Shown: positions 8,811 through 17,656, counted from the stretch's first letter. The stretch: 64,000 bases of DNA from Pseudomonas psychrophila (GCF_001043005.1 NZ_JYKZ01000001.1:558001-622000), one strand, 5' to 3'. Numbers and translations are program-made. The notes: a model not told the origin generated them from the letters alone.

Positions 8811-9776
8811 TCTACTCCTTTTTTTCTTTGGGTAAAGTCGAAAAAAGTCTACACCCTTGATCTAGAGCAAGCGCACGGGACAATCCACAGATCCTGTGGA
8901 TAAGTCAGTGGACAACCCCAGTTTAACCCCCGCAAAGGCCCACCCTACGGGGCCTCAGGTCAAACTGTCGATTTTTTCACCAATTAAAAAAAACGATGTT
9001 TTTCATTGACTTAAATTTACCAGACAGGCTAGGCGGACTAACACACGGGTATCTGCGCCGATTTTGTGAGCAGCACTGCAAATGTGCACAAGTTCACATT
9101 CAGAGCAGGAATCCGGGCCGTTACAGCGCATAATCTGTAGGCCAGCGCACCGCTACAGAGCGCTGCTGTGCAGGTATTGAGTCAATAAAACCCGCTCGGC
9201 GGTCCCTGGTAAATGGCCAAATATGTACTATTACCAAGCAAAACCACTGACTAAGTACGGAGCCGCCAGTGGATTTTTCACTGCATGAGCCACGACTACG
9301 TAAAGTATTTTTTCTAGCACACTTGCGTTTAATATTTCAACCCGTTAGTATCCGCAGCGTTAGTACCAAGCTGAAAGTCAATTCGGGCCGAACAAATCCT
9401 CCCAGCCACCTTGCGTAATGCAAAGCAGCGCTGACAAAGCGGGATCGACCCCCTAGATGGTTTCCAGGTAAAACTTGCGACGATACAGCCTCTGCACAAA
9501 CGCACAGGGTATCGCGAAGTTCTTTTACTCTGACCGAACCAACCTGCAAATTGATCAGGATCTTCACCCGGAGCACGGAACCTTAGCTCCAGTTGTGATT
9601 GCCTGCCCTCCTAAGTACCTACCTGCCAGCCCAAGCGCCACATAATTAATGCGCTCCAACTGGCGGCTTTGTTCCAGTCAGGTTCTTCGTCCAGCCAAAG
9701 AATGGCTCGGCGTCACTGGAACGTTTTAACGCAGCACGGATCGAATCCGTGTCATTTGTAGGAACACCTAATAACT
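8811..9776. other. Long region without a convincing gene; several hairpins, possible ncRNA or structured leader
   Basis: Almost 1 kb carries no frame with protein-like composition and a good start. Elements seen: an ANR/FNR-like site TTGATctagAGCAA at 8857-8870 (one mismatch to TTGAT-N4-ATCAA); CCACAG-ATC-CTGTGG at 8885-8899 running into a DnaA-box sequence TGTGGATAA at 8895-8903; a hairpin CAGTG/CACTG near 9266-9283; an 8-bp stem GTTCCAGT 9671-9678 with ACTGGAAC 9715-9722 enclosing a smaller AGCC/GGCT stem; and a perfect 7-bp hairpin CACGGAT-CGA-ATCCGTG at 9735-9751 just before the next gene. No tRNA or familiar housekeeping RNA was recognised. Confidence 0.45.
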
Positions 9777-10001
9777 ATGTCTACTCAAATCCATACTCAG
9801 GATGCCATTCGCACCCTAACCAACGCCTTTGCTCCAATGAACTGCCTGATTATGGCCGCTCGCAAAGGATGCTTCAGCTTCACCCTGGTCAACGAACACG
9901 GTATCGCACGTCACAGCGAACGTTTGTACCCTGACCAATACTCCAGCGCAGAACCTCTGCAAGCTGTGATCGAGCGTACTCGTCAGGCCCTTGTTGCCTG
10001 A
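9777..10001 (+). CDS. Conserved 74-aa hypothetical protein
   Basis: A 74-residue soluble protein (starts MSTQIHTQDAIRTLTNAF) with a compact alpha/beta-like pattern and no signal peptide or membrane segment. The reading is supported by its regular composition, the terminator directly behind it, and the impression that it matches a small protein common in Pseudomonas. The Shine-Dalgarno is weak: AGGAAC lies about 11 nt before the ATG, and a perfect 7-bp hairpin sits directly upstream, so translation may be controlled by leader structure. Function unknown. Confidence 0.7.
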   Translation: MSTQIHTQDAIRTLTNAFAPMNCLIMAARKGCFSFTLVNEHGIARHSERLYPDQYSSAEPLQAVIERTRQALVA

Positions 10002-10021
10002 AAGCTTGAGCGTTACACAAC

Positions 10022-10049
10022 AAGCCCTGCCTGATCCGCAGGGCTTTTT
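10022..10049 (+). terminator. Intrinsic terminator after the 74-aa gene
   Basis: AAGCCCTGC pairs with GCAGGGCTT across a 7-nt loop and runs straight into five Ts. It closes the transcript of the small gene ending at 10001. Confidence 0.9.
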
Positions 10050-10266
10050 GTTGCCTGCCATTTAAGAAACATTCGGCATTGCTTAAGTCCTTGCGGATAT
10101 ATAGCCACCGACCCGAAGCTTGAAATGTTTTAAAAACAGTCCTTTACAGCAAAGATATGACACTACACTTCAACTTAAGCGGCATGTTCCGCTTCCAGCG
10201 AACCCTTTCGATCCACAGCTGCCAAGCTCTAGGGTATCGCTGGTCATTTCGGGCCTCGAGGACTTT

Positions 10267-10746
10267 ATGGGTATCGCCGCCAGGGAATTGAGCCAGTACG
10301 TGATTCGACCAACGCTTCTGTATCTGGGGCAGGACAACCCGGACGCAGAAGCTTTGTTGCTAGGTATTGCAGCCAGCCAGTCACATTTAGGCTCGGCTCT
10401 GCATGATCGTCACGGTCATGGCCTTTACTGCATACGCGAACTTCGTCATTCAGCCTTGTGGGATGGGTACCTGGCCCACGACCCCGATCTGGCGAGCCTG
10501 GTTCGGGGGCTGGCCAGCCAGCATGCATTCTTGTGCAGCCCTCACCTCGAGCTCACCGTTAATTTGCGGTATGCCACGGCCATTGCCTGGTTGTTGATCG
10601 AACAGCAAAAGATCGCCATCCCACCAGCCGATGACCTGCTGGGCATGGCAAGAATTTGGCGCCAAGCCTTTGAACCACATGGACGTTTACGGGATTTCGC
10701 CCATGCTTGGCGTACCTGCGTTTTACCTCTCAACCAAGTGGCTTGA
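10267..10746 (+). CDS. Conserved hypothetical protein, 159 aa
   Basis: A helical, soluble protein (MGIAARELSQYVIRPTLLYL at the start) with no recognisable catalytic motif. The frame is open further upstream to a TTG at 10120, but ATG 10267 has GAGG 5 nt before it, and the sequence upstream of it does not look conserved, so the shorter form is preferred. In P. aeruginosa a gene of this kind sits beside the FadL homologue PA1288, as here. It is followed by fadL 146 bp downstream without an obvious terminator, so cotranscription is possible. Function unknown. Confidence 0.65.
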   Translation: MGIAARELSQYVIRPTLLYLGQDNPDAEALLLGIAASQSHLGSALHDRHGHGLYCIRELRHSALWDGYLAHDPDLASLVRGLASQHAFLCSPHLELTVNLRYATAIAWLLIEQQKIAIPPADDLLGMARIWRQAFEPHGRLRDFAHAWRTCVLPLNQVA

Positions 10747-10892
10747 GATTTCCGCCACTTACAACAATCTCTAAAAAGCCTGAAACCGGTCGGATTGTCC
10801 TACAAAACATCGCTATCTTCTGCGATTTAGCCTATAGCGCTTCAACAAAAATGTTGGTAGTTTTCGTCCGGTGATCATAAGGAGTTCTAATA

Positions 10893-12173
10893 ATGAAAAA
10901 AGTAATGCTCAAGACCACACTTGGCCTCGCTGTCACTTTGGCTTCCAGCCAGATTTTCGCCAGCGGCTTCGCACTTAACGAACAAAGCGTCAGCGGTATG
11001 GGGACCGGTTTCGCAGGTCGTTCATCTTCTGCCGACGATGCAAGTACCGTTTTTGGTAACCCTGCCGGTATGTCCCGCCTTCAAGGTCAGCAAGTGACCG
11101 GCGGTGTCGCTGTAATTGATGCATCATCCAACATCAAGGATGCCAGCGGTAACGCCAGAGGTACCAACAAAGGCGATATGGTGCCCTTCACCGGCGTACC
11201 GATGGGTTTCTATACAAATCGACTCAACGACCAGTGGGCTGTTGGCTTTGGTGTATATGCCCCATTCGGCCTTGCCACAGAATATGAAAAAAACTTCCAG
11301 GGCCGTGCATTCGGTAGCACCAGTGACGTTGCTGTCGTCACCTTGCAGCCTACTGTCAGCTATGCATTCAACGATCGGGTTTCGGTAGGCTTCGGTCCAA
11401 CCATCAACCGCATCGCTGGCAAGCTGGAATCTGATCTTGCGTTGGTCCCGGGCACCCCTGAAGCCCACGTCAAAATCAAAGGCGACGATACAGCTCTGGG
11501 GTTCAACGCCGGTATTTTGGTGCAAGCGACAGACACCACCCGCGTTGGCCTGACCTACCACTCCAAAGTCAGCTACAAGCTCAAGGGTCACACTGACATC
11601 GAGGCTGGCGCCGGAACACCAGCTGGACTGCTGAAAAGCAATCGCTATGACGCTTCGCTGTCGATCGACACCCCAGAGTCCTGGGACCTGTCCGTCACCC
11701 AAGATATGTCTGATGCATGGAAGCTCTATGCCGGTACTACATGGACGCGCTGGAGCCGTCTGAAAGACATTACCGTCAAAAACGAAGGCGTTACTGCTGC
11801 CAACGCTGGCGCAGGTGGCGCTCAAGCTTTCACCACCATCAAAGAAGATCAAAACTGGCACGACACCTGGGCTTACGCCATTGGCACGTCTTATCAGTTG
11901 AACAAGCAGTGGGTACTGCGTACCGGTCTGACCTGGGACCAATCGCCTACCAACAATGAAAATCGCTCGCCACGCATTCCTACCGGTGACCGGACGATCT
12001 TCAGCTTGGGTGCCGGTTATGCCGTCAACGAGAACCTAACCATTGATGCGGCTTACTCCTACCTGAAGGAAGAGTCGGTCAAGGTCAACGATTCGAAAGG
12101 CATCAACCGCTACAGCGCCAAATATGAAAACAGCGCTAACGGCTTTGCAGTAGGTGCAACCTACAAGTTCTGA
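10893..12173 (+). CDS. fadL: FadL/TodX-family outer-membrane channel
   Basis: 426 residues. A Sec signal peptide (MKKVMLKTTLGLAVTLASSQ) is probably cleaved after FASG or FA, giving a mature start near SGFALNEQSVSGMGTGFAG, the family's N-terminal hatch sequence. It contains the NPAGM motif, a beta-barrel alternation and a terminal aromatic (YKF). FadL channels take up, or in some Pseudomonas export, long-chain fatty acids and other hydrophobic molecules; gene order suggests the PA1288 (ExFadLO) relative, linked to oxylipin export. AAGGAG lies 8 nt before the ATG. An AACAAAAA stretch at 10844-10851 upstream could be an Hfq/Crc site. Confidence 0.9.
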   Translation: MKKVMLKTTLGLAVTLASSQIFASGFALNEQSVSGMGTGFAGRSSSADDASTVFGNPAGMSRLQGQQVTGGVAVIDASSNIKDASGNARGTNKGDMVPFTGVPMGFYTNRLNDQWAVGFGVYAPFGLATEYEKNFQGRAFGSTSDVAVVTLQPTVSYAFNDRVSVGFGPTINRIAGKLESDLALVPGTPEAHVKIKGDDTALGFNAGILVQATDTTRVGLTYHSKVSYKLKGHTDIEAGAGTPAGLLKSNRYDASLSIDTPESWDLSVTQDMSDAWKLYAGTTWTRWSRLKDITVKNEGVTAANAGAGGAQAFTTIKEDQNWHDTWAYAIGTSYQLNKQWVLRTGLTWDQSPTNNENRSPRIPTGDRTIFSLGAGYAVNENLTIDAAYSYLKEESVKVNDSKGINRYSAKYENSANGFAVGATYKF

Positions 12174-12208
12174 TTCACCGCGAGGCCAACCGCCTCGCCT
12201 GCTGAATC

Positions 12209-12247
12209 AAAAAAATCCCCGCTCTCGTTACCGAGGCGGGGATTTTT
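12209..12247. terminator. Bidirectional intrinsic terminator between fadL and the peroxidase gene
   Basis: AAAAATCCCCGC pairs with GCGGGGATTTTT around a short loop, with A-run and T-run on the two sides. It can end transcription of both convergent genes. Confidence 0.92.
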
Positions 12248-12261
12248 AATGGGTGCGCGTT

Positions 12262-12816
12262 TCAGGGCTTTGAAGCAATGGCCTTGTCGATCGCCTCGAT
12301 CAATTCCGGGCTATCGGGTTTAGTAAGGCTAGAGAAGCTGGCAATCACATTGCCCTGACGATCAACCACGTACTTATAGAAATTCCACTTCGGCGCGCTG
12401 CTCTGCTCGGCCAGTACCTTGAACAGGTGCGTCGCATCAGGCCCACGCACATGCTGCGGATCGATCATGGTGAAAGTCACACCGTAATTGACGTAACACA
12501 CCTTGGCCGTCTCTTCGCCATCTTTGGATTCCTGCTTGAAGTCATCCGACGGCACACCAATCAACTCCAGCCCCTGACCCTTGTAGCGCTGGTTCAGCGC
12601 CTCAAGCCCCTTGAATTGAGGGGCAAAGCCGCAAAAGCTCGCCGTATTGACGATCAACAGCGGCTTGCCTGCAAAGCGCTGGCACAGATCAATAGATTCC
12701 TTGGCCCGCAATTTAGGCAATGTACCTTCCAGCAAAGGGGGACAATCCGCCGCCCAAACCGAGCCGGCACAAGCTATCAGCAGTACAGGCATCGCAATCC
12801 AGCGCTTAAGCATCAT
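12262..12816 (-). CDS. Exported glutathione peroxidase-family protein
   Basis: 184 residues with a Sec signal peptide ending at VWAAD. The mature part carries the GPx core: [12 protein letters not shown] with the peroxidatic cysteine where selenoenzymes have Sec, a downstream Gln-equivalent region, and the [12 protein letters not shown] block. These enzymes reduce hydroperoxides, in bacteria usually with thioredoxin-like donors rather than glutathione; periplasmic location follows from the signal peptide. AAAGGA precedes ATG 12816. It lies 51 bp behind the MFS/microprotein unit on the same strand and may be cotranscribed. The position matches PA1287. Confidence 0.88.
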   Translation of the reverse strand: MMLKRWIAMPVLLIACAGSVWAADCPPLLEGTLPKLRAKESIDLCQRFAGKPLLIVNTASFCGFAPQFKGLEALNQRYKGQGLELIGVPSDDFKQESKDGEETAKVCYVNYGVTFTMIDPQHVRGPDATHLFKVLAEQSSAPKWNFYKYVVDRQGNVIASFSSLTKPDSPELIEAIDKAIASKP

Positions 12817-12867
12817 CGGTGTCCTTTAAAAAGAGGCAGGCTCAGAACTTACTCACCCGACGCCACA

Positions 12868-12990
12868 CTAGCAAGCGCCCATGCCTAACTGCATTAAAGC
12901 CAGTCCGCCTTGATGCCAGCCCCACCACACAAGGGCCAGCAACAAAACACCAATACTGGCTGCACCGAGCCATATCCAGGTTGAATTCAC
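12868..12990 (-). CDS. 40-aa single-pass membrane microprotein coupled to the MFS gene
   Basis: GTG 12990 overlaps the MFS stop codon as GTGA, and the frame reads 40 residues to TAG at 12868-12870. The product starts MNSTWIWLGAASIGVLLL and continues as one hydrophobic helix rich in Trp and Leu, then ends in a short tail with a terminal Cys (GMGAC). The 4-nt overlap and the membrane-helix composition argue for translational coupling to the transporter and a role as a small subunit or regulator of it. It is too short for ordinary gene calling. The function is inferred from context only. Confidence 0.6.
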   Translation of the reverse strand: MNSTWIWLGAASIGVLLLALVWWGWHQGGLALMQLGMGAC

Positions 12991-14195
12991 CCCATACTCC
13001 CCTGCGCCTGCAAACGGGCCACCGGGCGCTCGCGCACCGGCCAGTTCAAGGCCGCAGCCAACAGGCTTAACAAGATTGAGACCTGCCAGATCAGATCGTA
13101 ACTACCTGTCTGATCATAGACCACGCCACCCAACCAGCCGCCCAGGAATGCCCCGAGCTGATGGAACAAAAATACGATCCCGCCCAGCATCGACAAGTTA
13201 CGGACGCCAAACATGGTTGCCACCGTACCGTTGGTCAATGGCACCGTCGACAGCCACAAAAACCCCATGGCCATGCCGAACAGATATGCACTGAACTGCG
13301 TTACTGGCGCCCACAGAAACAACACAATCACCACCGCCCGGGCCAGGTACAAACCTGTCAACAAACGGGGCTTGGACATCCGCCCTCCTAGCCAACCGGC
13401 GGTGTAGGTACCAAAAATATTGAACAGGCCAATCAGCGCAAGCACCGTCGTACCCACTGTCGCAGGAAGGTGCTGATCCACCAGATAGGCCGGCAAGTGG
13501 ATGCCAATAAACACCACCTGAAAGCCGCAGACAAAAAAGCCAAACGCCAATAGCCAGAAGCCCGAGTGCGAGCACGCCTCACGCAGAGCCTCCTTGAGGG
13601 TTTGCTCGCCACCCAGATTGGGTAACGGCCGATCCTTGAGCATGCTGACCAACGGCACAATCAGCGCCACCAACACACCCAACACCAATAGCGCCGTCGA
13701 CCAACCGAGCCAGCCAATCAACCCCAAGGTACCGGGCAACATCGCGAACTGACCAAAAGACCCCGCCGCACTGGCAATCCCCATGCCCATGCTGCGTTTT
13801 TCTGCGGGCAAGGCGCGCCCGACGACACCCAGGATTACCGAGAACGAAGTACCGGACAGACCGATCCCGATCAGCAGCCCCGCGCTCAACGACAGTGACA
13901 GCGGCGAATCCGACAGCCCCATCAACAGCAACCCCACCGCATACAACACACCCCCGACGATCACCACCCTGGCCGCGCCAAAGCGGTCTGCCAGCGCCCC
14001 GGTAAAAGGCTGAGCCAGGCCCCAGATCAGGTTCTGCAAGGCAATAGCAAAGGCAAACACCTCACGCCCCCAGCCAAATTGCGCGCTCATGGGAGGCAGA
14101 AACAGACCGAACCCATGCCTTACGCCCAAAGACAGAGCCAGGATAAGCGCACTGCCAAGAAGGACCCATCCACTGTTGCGCCACACCGATGTCAT
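12987..14195 (-). CDS. Major facilitator superfamily transporter
   Basis: 402 residues with twelve hydrophobic segments. The N-terminal part (LGVRHGFGLFLPPMSAQFGW, then GALADRFGAARV as the loop 2-3 motif A) resembles the monocarboxylate/oxalate-formate branch of MFS and PA1282. ATG 14195 was chosen because GGAG lies 9 nt upstream; the frame is open further, but that part overlaps the operator region. It is the second gene of a MarR-MFS-microprotein unit, and a palindromic GGGTATATACCC sits 18-29 nt before its start. Substrate unknown; efflux of a compound sensed by the MarR protein is the natural hypothesis. Confidence 0.85.
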   Translation of the reverse strand: MTSVWRNSGWVLLGSALILALSLGVRHGFGLFLPPMSAQFGWGREVFAFAIALQNLIWGLAQPFTGALADRFGAARVVIVGGVLYAVGLLLMGLSDSPLSLSLSAGLLIGIGLSGTSFSVILGVVGRALPAEKRSMGMGIASAAGSFGQFAMLPGTLGLIGWLGWSTALLVLGVLVALIVPLVSMLKDRPLPNLGGEQTLKEALREACSHSGFWLLAFGFFVCGFQVVFIGIHLPAYLVDQHLPATVGTTVLALIGLFNIFGTYTAGWLGGRMSKPRLLTGLYLARAVVIVLFLWAPVTQFSAYLFGMAMGFLWLSTVPLTNGTVATMFGVRNLSMLGGIVFLFHQLGAFLGGWLGGVVYDQTGSYDLIWQVSILLSLLAAALNWPVRERPVARLQAQGSMG

Positions 14196-14210
14196 TGTTG
14201 TTCTCCGGGA

Positions 14211-14224
14211 GCGGGTATATACCC
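14211..14224. promoter_or_regulatory. MarR-type operator upstream of the MFS gene
   Basis: GCGGGTATATACCC contains the perfect palindrome GGGTATATACCC. The same 12-mer GCGGGTATATAC occurs again before the marR gene at 14682-14693. It lies between a TATAAA-like sequence and the MFS start, so a bound repressor would block initiation or early elongation. Confidence 0.65.
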
Positions 14225-14260
14225 ATTTATAATCGAACCGCTGCCCCCTAGGGGGTGTTC

Positions 14261-14674
14261 TCAATCAGTGCCTGCCAACTCATCCAATAGCTGTAACAGT
14301 TGTGCGCGCTTGGCTTCACCCAAACGATCCATCAAGCGCTGCTGAGCGTCCTCCCAGGCAGGCAGGGCAGCCGTCAAGCACTCGTCCCCTGCCTGGGTCA
14401 GGCAAACCAGACGATTACGCTGATCAGCCCCCTCCATCAGTTTCAACAGACCCGCGCCCTCAAGCACCCGCACATTACGCCCCAACGTACTGCGATCCAG
14501 CCCCATCGCTTCTGCCAGGCTGGAAATGCTGGGTTGATCGAGCCGCTTGAGATTACACAGCAAAGAATACTGGGCGACGTTGATCCCGAAGCCGTCGAGA
14601 GCGCCGTCGTAATGCCTGCTCACGCCACGCGCAGCACGTCGCAGATTGGTGCATAAACACTGAGTTGGTAACAT
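14261..14674 (-). CDS. MarR-family transcriptional regulator
   Basis: 137 residues from ATG 14674 (MLPTQCLCTNLRRAARGVSR). A winged helix-turn-helix is visible in SISSLAEAMGLDRSTLGRNV followed by the wing ADQRNRLVCLT; dimerisation helices flank it. Cys residues in CLCTNL near the N-terminus could sense thiols or oxidants, as in the OhrR/DUF24-like cases, but this is inference. Transcribed just before the MFS gene (66 bp gap) and carrying the shared operator in its own promoter, it is probably an autorepressor controlling the transporter. Confidence 0.85.
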   Translation of the reverse strand: MLPTQCLCTNLRRAARGVSRHYDGALDGFGINVAQYSLLCNLKRLDQPSISSLAEAMGLDRSTLGRNVRVLEGAGLLKLMEGADQRNRLVCLTQAGDECLTAALPAWEDAQQRLMDRLGEAKRAQLLQLLDELAGTD

Positions 14675-14680
14675 TTTGTA

Positions 14681-14709
14681 TGTATATACCCGCAATAAAA
14701 CAGAATCAA
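14681..14709 (-). promoter_or_regulatory. marR promoter with overlapping operator; predicted leaderless start
   Basis: On the minus strand TTGATT (14709-14704) and TATACA (14686-14681) are separated by exactly 17 nt. The operator GCGGGTATATAC (14693-14682) overlaps the -10. The A of ATG 14674 is 7 nt after the -10, where transcription would begin, and there is no Shine-Dalgarno, so the mRNA may be leaderless. Confidence 0.55.
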
Positions 14710-14752
14710 GATTTATCTCAGAGCGATCAACCTTGGTGAATCTGGCAGCACG

Positions 14753-15490
14753 TCAGGCAACGATCAACGCCAGCCCAACCAACACCAGCACTTCGAGCAA
14801 CTCCAGCAGCGCACCAGCGGTATCGCCCGTGGTGCCTCCCAGACGGCGCATCATCACCCGGCGTAGCCCTTCAAACCCCACGGCTGCCAGTAGCAATGCC
14901 CACAACCCGGCATACCCGGCCAATACCACACACGCCAGGGCACTGCCTCCCAACATCCACCAGCCCGCCTTGCGCGGCAAATGGTCAGCCAGCGCCTGCC
15001 CCAAACCACCGGCCCGTACATACGGGGTGGTCAGGAATACGGCCAGCAAAGCGCTGCGCCCGATCAAGGGAGCGATCAGAAGTAGTGCACCGTTGTGCTG
15101 TTCTATCAACGCCAGCAGCGCACAGAACTTGAGCAATAACACCAACGTCAGCGTAACCACCGCGATCGGTCCGCTGCGGGGGTCTTTCATGATGGTCAGC
15201 GTGCGGTCGCGATCGCCAAAGCCACCCAGCCAGGCATCGGCACTGTCAGCCAGGCCATCCAGATGCAGCCCGCCGCTGAGCAACACCCAAGCCGTCAACA
15301 GTAAAGCGGCGTGCAACATCAGCGGCGCATCTGTCAGCAGTGCATTGAGGCCCCACAACAGCAAACCGAACAGCAAGCCCACCAGCGGATAAAACAGCAG
15401 TGAACGCCCCATTTCCTGAGGCTGGGGCATACCCGGCAGGCGAATTGGCAAGCTGCTCAAAAACTGCAAGGCAATCCAGAACGGCAACAT
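14753..15490 (-). CDS. cobS: Adenosylcobinamide-GDP ribazoletransferase (cobalamin synthase)
   Basis: 245 residues, several membrane segments. The frame shows the CobS/CobV hallmarks FLSSLPIRLPGM near the N-terminus and the acidic motif LDGLADSADAWLGG with GDRDRTLTIMKD. It joins adenosylcobinamide-GDP to alpha-ribazole (phosphate) at the inner membrane, the last assembly step. ATG 15490 overlaps the preceding stop as TGATG. It is the last gene of the cob operon. In Pseudomonas nomenclature the gene is cobV. Confidence 0.93.
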   Translation of the reverse strand: MLPFWIALQFLSSLPIRLPGMPQPQEMGRSLLFYPLVGLLFGLLLWGLNALLTDAPLMLHAALLLTAWVLLSGGLHLDGLADSADAWLGGFGDRDRTLTIMKDPRSGPIAVVTLTLVLLLKFCALLALIEQHNGALLLIAPLIGRSALLAVFLTTPYVRAGGLGQALADHLPRKAGWWMLGGSALACVVLAGYAGLWALLLAAVGFEGLRRVMMRRLGGTTGDTAGALLELLEVLVLVGLALIVA

Positions 15491-16068
15491 CACTGATCGA
15501 CCTCGGCGAGCTCTCCATCGGGGCCGACCTGCAACCCGAACAGCGCGCCGTGGATTACCGGTACTTGCAGCAACTGCTCGCGAGGCATACCGCGAGCCTG
15601 GGCCAACAACAACTTCATCACCCCGCCATGGCATACCACCAGCACCCGCTGGCCTGCAAAATCCCGCTGCAAACGGCTGACGGCCGATAGCACCCGCGCC
15701 GAGAACTCAAGCACTGGCTCGCCGTCGGGCGGGGTAAAGGCATAAGGGTCGGCCCAGAACAAGCCCAAGGCTTGCTCATCGGCTTCCATCAGCGCCGCAG
15801 CGCTCTGCCCTTCCCAAGCACCAAAATGAAGTTCTTGCAGATCCTTGTCGAACGACACAGGCAGATCGAGCCGCTCGCTCAGTTCCCGGGCAAACAATGC
15901 GCAGCGTTGCAACGGCGAGCTCACGATTCGATCCCACGGTCCTTGGCCTGTCACGGCATCTCGCATTTGCGTCCAGCCCAATGTCGTCAAGGCGTCGTCA
16001 AGGCTGCCGCGCAAACCGCCACCCAGCTCGGTCTCGCCATGACGCAGCAAATCCAGCTGCACGGTCAT
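15490..16068 (-). CDS. cobC: Alpha-ribazole-5'-phosphate phosphatase, histidine phosphatase family
   Basis: 192 residues from ATG 16068. The phosphohistidine motif [10 protein letters not shown] and the second-half [12 protein letters not shown] give the two catalytic histidines of the phosphoglycerate-mutase-like superfamily. In cobalamin synthesis it removes phosphate from alpha-ribazole-P or adenosylcobalamin-P. The start overlaps the cobT stop as ATGA. The symbol cobC follows Salmonella usage; in Pseudomonas cobC is also used for the aminotransferase-like gene upstream, so the name is ambiguous. Confidence 0.88.
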   Translation of the reverse strand: MTVQLDLLRHGETELGGGLRGSLDDALTTLGWTQMRDAVTGQGPWDRIVSSPLQRCALFARELSERLDLPVSFDKDLQELHFGAWEGQSAAALMEADEQALGLFWADPYAFTPPDGEPVLEFSARVLSAVSRLQRDFAGQRVLVVCHGGVMKLLLAQARGMPREQLLQVPVIHGALFGLQVGPDGELAEVDQ

Positions 16069-17120
16069 GCCGGACGATCTGCCACGGCGGCTTCGGCAAA
16101 GGTCGCCATCTGCCCGTGCAGGTCGCACGCCAAACGCATCAACGGCACCACCAACGCAGCACCGCTGCCCTCGCCCAGACGCAAGCCCAGATCAAGCAAC
16201 GGCTCAGCCTGCAAGCTTTCCAGCACATGGCGATGCCCCTGCTCAGCCCCTCGATGACTGAAGATCAACCAATCGCGACACAGCGGATTCAAGCGCACGG
16301 CGACCATGGCCGCGACGGTGCAGATAAATCCATCGACCACCGCCACGATGCCTTCCTGGGCACAGGCCACATAGGCGCCGACCAAGGCAGCAATTTCAAA
16401 GCCCCCCAAGCGAAACAGAGTCTGCAGCGGATCGTCGAGGTGACCGGCATGCAACGCCAGCGCACGGTCAATCACCCGCGCCTTGTGGCTTACACCGGCT
16501 GCATCCAGCCCCGTGCCTGGCCCGGTCAACAGTGAGGCCGGGCAATCAAGCAGCGCACTGGCCACGGCACTGGCAGACGCGGTATTGCCGATCCCCATTT
16601 CACCGCCGATAAACACCTCGCTGCCTGCAGCCTGTGCCCGCAAAATACTGTCGCGCCCAGCGTGCAGAGCTTTCAAACCCTGAGCGTCGGACATCGCAGG
16701 ACCCGTCGCAAAATTGGCCGTACCCGCGCCCAACTGCAAGTGACGCACACCCGGCAGATCAAGCATCGGCGTCACCGTACCCAGGTCCACCACATCCAGT
16801 TGCGCGCCCAATTGGCGGGCCAGCACACTGATTGCCGCACCACCACTGACAAAGTTGTGCAGCATTTGCCCGGTGACCGCTTGCGGATAGGCCGACACAC
16901 CTTCAACGACTACGCCGTGATCACCTGCAAAAATCCCGATCCATACCTGATCGACACGGGGCTTGAGTCGCCCTTGCAAACCAGCCAGTTGCACCGCCAA
17001 CGCCTCAAGCTGACCCAGGGAGCCTGCGGGCTTGGTCAGTTGCTGCTGACGCTCGGCCGCGGCCGCTTGCATGTCACGGTCAACGGGCTTGCAGGGGTTC
17101 AGCCACCAAGGGGTGCTCAT
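16065..17120 (-). CDS. cobT: Nicotinate-nucleotide-dimethylbenzimidazole phosphoribosyltransferase
   Basis: 351 residues from ATG 17120 ([17 protein letters not shown]). The family blocks [45 protein letters not shown] and the C-terminal [12 protein letters not shown] with its catalytic Glu are all present. It makes alpha-ribazole-5'-phosphate from NaMN and dimethylbenzimidazole, the product of bluB in the same operon. The start overlaps the cobU stop as ATGA. Called cobU in the Pseudomonas scheme. Confidence 0.94.
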   Translation of the reverse strand: MSTPWWLNPCKPVDRDMQAAAAERQQQLTKPAGSLGQLEALAVQLAGLQGRLKPRVDQVWIGIFAGDHGVVVEGVSAYPQAVTGQMLHNFVSGGAAISVLARQLGAQLDVVDLGTVTPMLDLPGVRHLQLGAGTANFATGPAMSDAQGLKALHAGRDSILRAQAAGSEVFIGGEMGIGNTASASAVASALLDCPASLLTGPGTGLDAAGVSHKARVIDRALALHAGHLDDPLQTLFRLGGFEIAALVGAYVACAQEGIVAVVDGFICTVAAMVAVRLNPLCRDWLIFSHRGAEQGHRHVLESLQAEPLLDLGLRLGEGSGAALVVPLMRLACDLHGQMATFAEAAVADRPA

Positions 17121-17638
17121 AATGCAGTTCCTTTCAACGTCAGGGGCAGGCCCGCCACTGTCAGCACGACTCGCTGACAGCGTTCGGCCAGGGCTTGATG
17201 CAACCAACCGGCTTCATCGACATAGCGGCGAGTCAATTCGCCCAGCGGCACGACACCCATTCCGGTTTCGTTGCTGACAAACACAATTTCGCCCGGCAGA
17301 TCAGCCAGGCATTCCAACAGCGCGTCACGCTCGGCATTCAAGCGCTGCGGGTCTTCGAGCATCAGCAGATTGGTCAGCCACAGCGTCAGGCAATCCACCA
17401 GCAAACAAGCATCGGCGCGAGCGTTGTCACGCAGCACCCGGGCCAGCTCAATCGGCTCCTCGATGAGCGCCCAATGCCCGGGACGACGTTCGCGATGATG
17501 GCGCACGCGCTCGTTCATCTCACCGTCCAGCGGCTGACTGGTGGCTATGTAGGTGACGGCACAGCCGGACTCGGTCGCCAGCTTTTCAGCCAGACGGCTT
17601 TTACCCGAGCGGGCACCACCCAAAATCAGTTGCAGCAT
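17117..17638 (-). CDS. cobU: Adenosylcobinamide kinase / adenosylcobinamide-phosphate guanylyltransferase
   Basis: 173 residues from ATG 17638. Walker [13 protein letters not shown] at residues 6-17, the guanylylated-His region [17 protein letters not shown] and the [11 protein letters not shown] motif identify the bifunctional enzyme that phosphorylates adenosylcobinamide and adds GMP. It is cobP in Pseudomonas nomenclature. Unlike its neighbours it does not overlap the gene before it: an 84-bp gap holding a REP pair separates it from cobQ. Confidence 0.93.
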   Translation of the reverse strand: MLQLILGGARSGKSRLAEKLATESGCAVTYIATSQPLDGEMNERVRHHRERRPGHWALIEEPIELARVLRDNARADACLLVDCLTLWLTNLLMLEDPQRLNAERDALLECLADLPGEIVFVSNETGMGVVPLGELTRRYVDEAGWLHQALAERCQRVVLTVAGLPLTLKGTAL

Positions 17639-17656
17639 GTCAATAAACCTCTGGAA

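Noticed and set aside
8895..8903. A perfect DnaA-box sequence as sign of a replication origin
   Set aside because: Only one box was seen, without an AT-rich unwinding element or dnaA/rpmH/gyrB neighbours.
9337..9576. A 79-codon minus-strand frame in the long gap
   Set aside because: No Shine-Dalgarno, irregular composition, not recognised; retained only as non-coding sequence.
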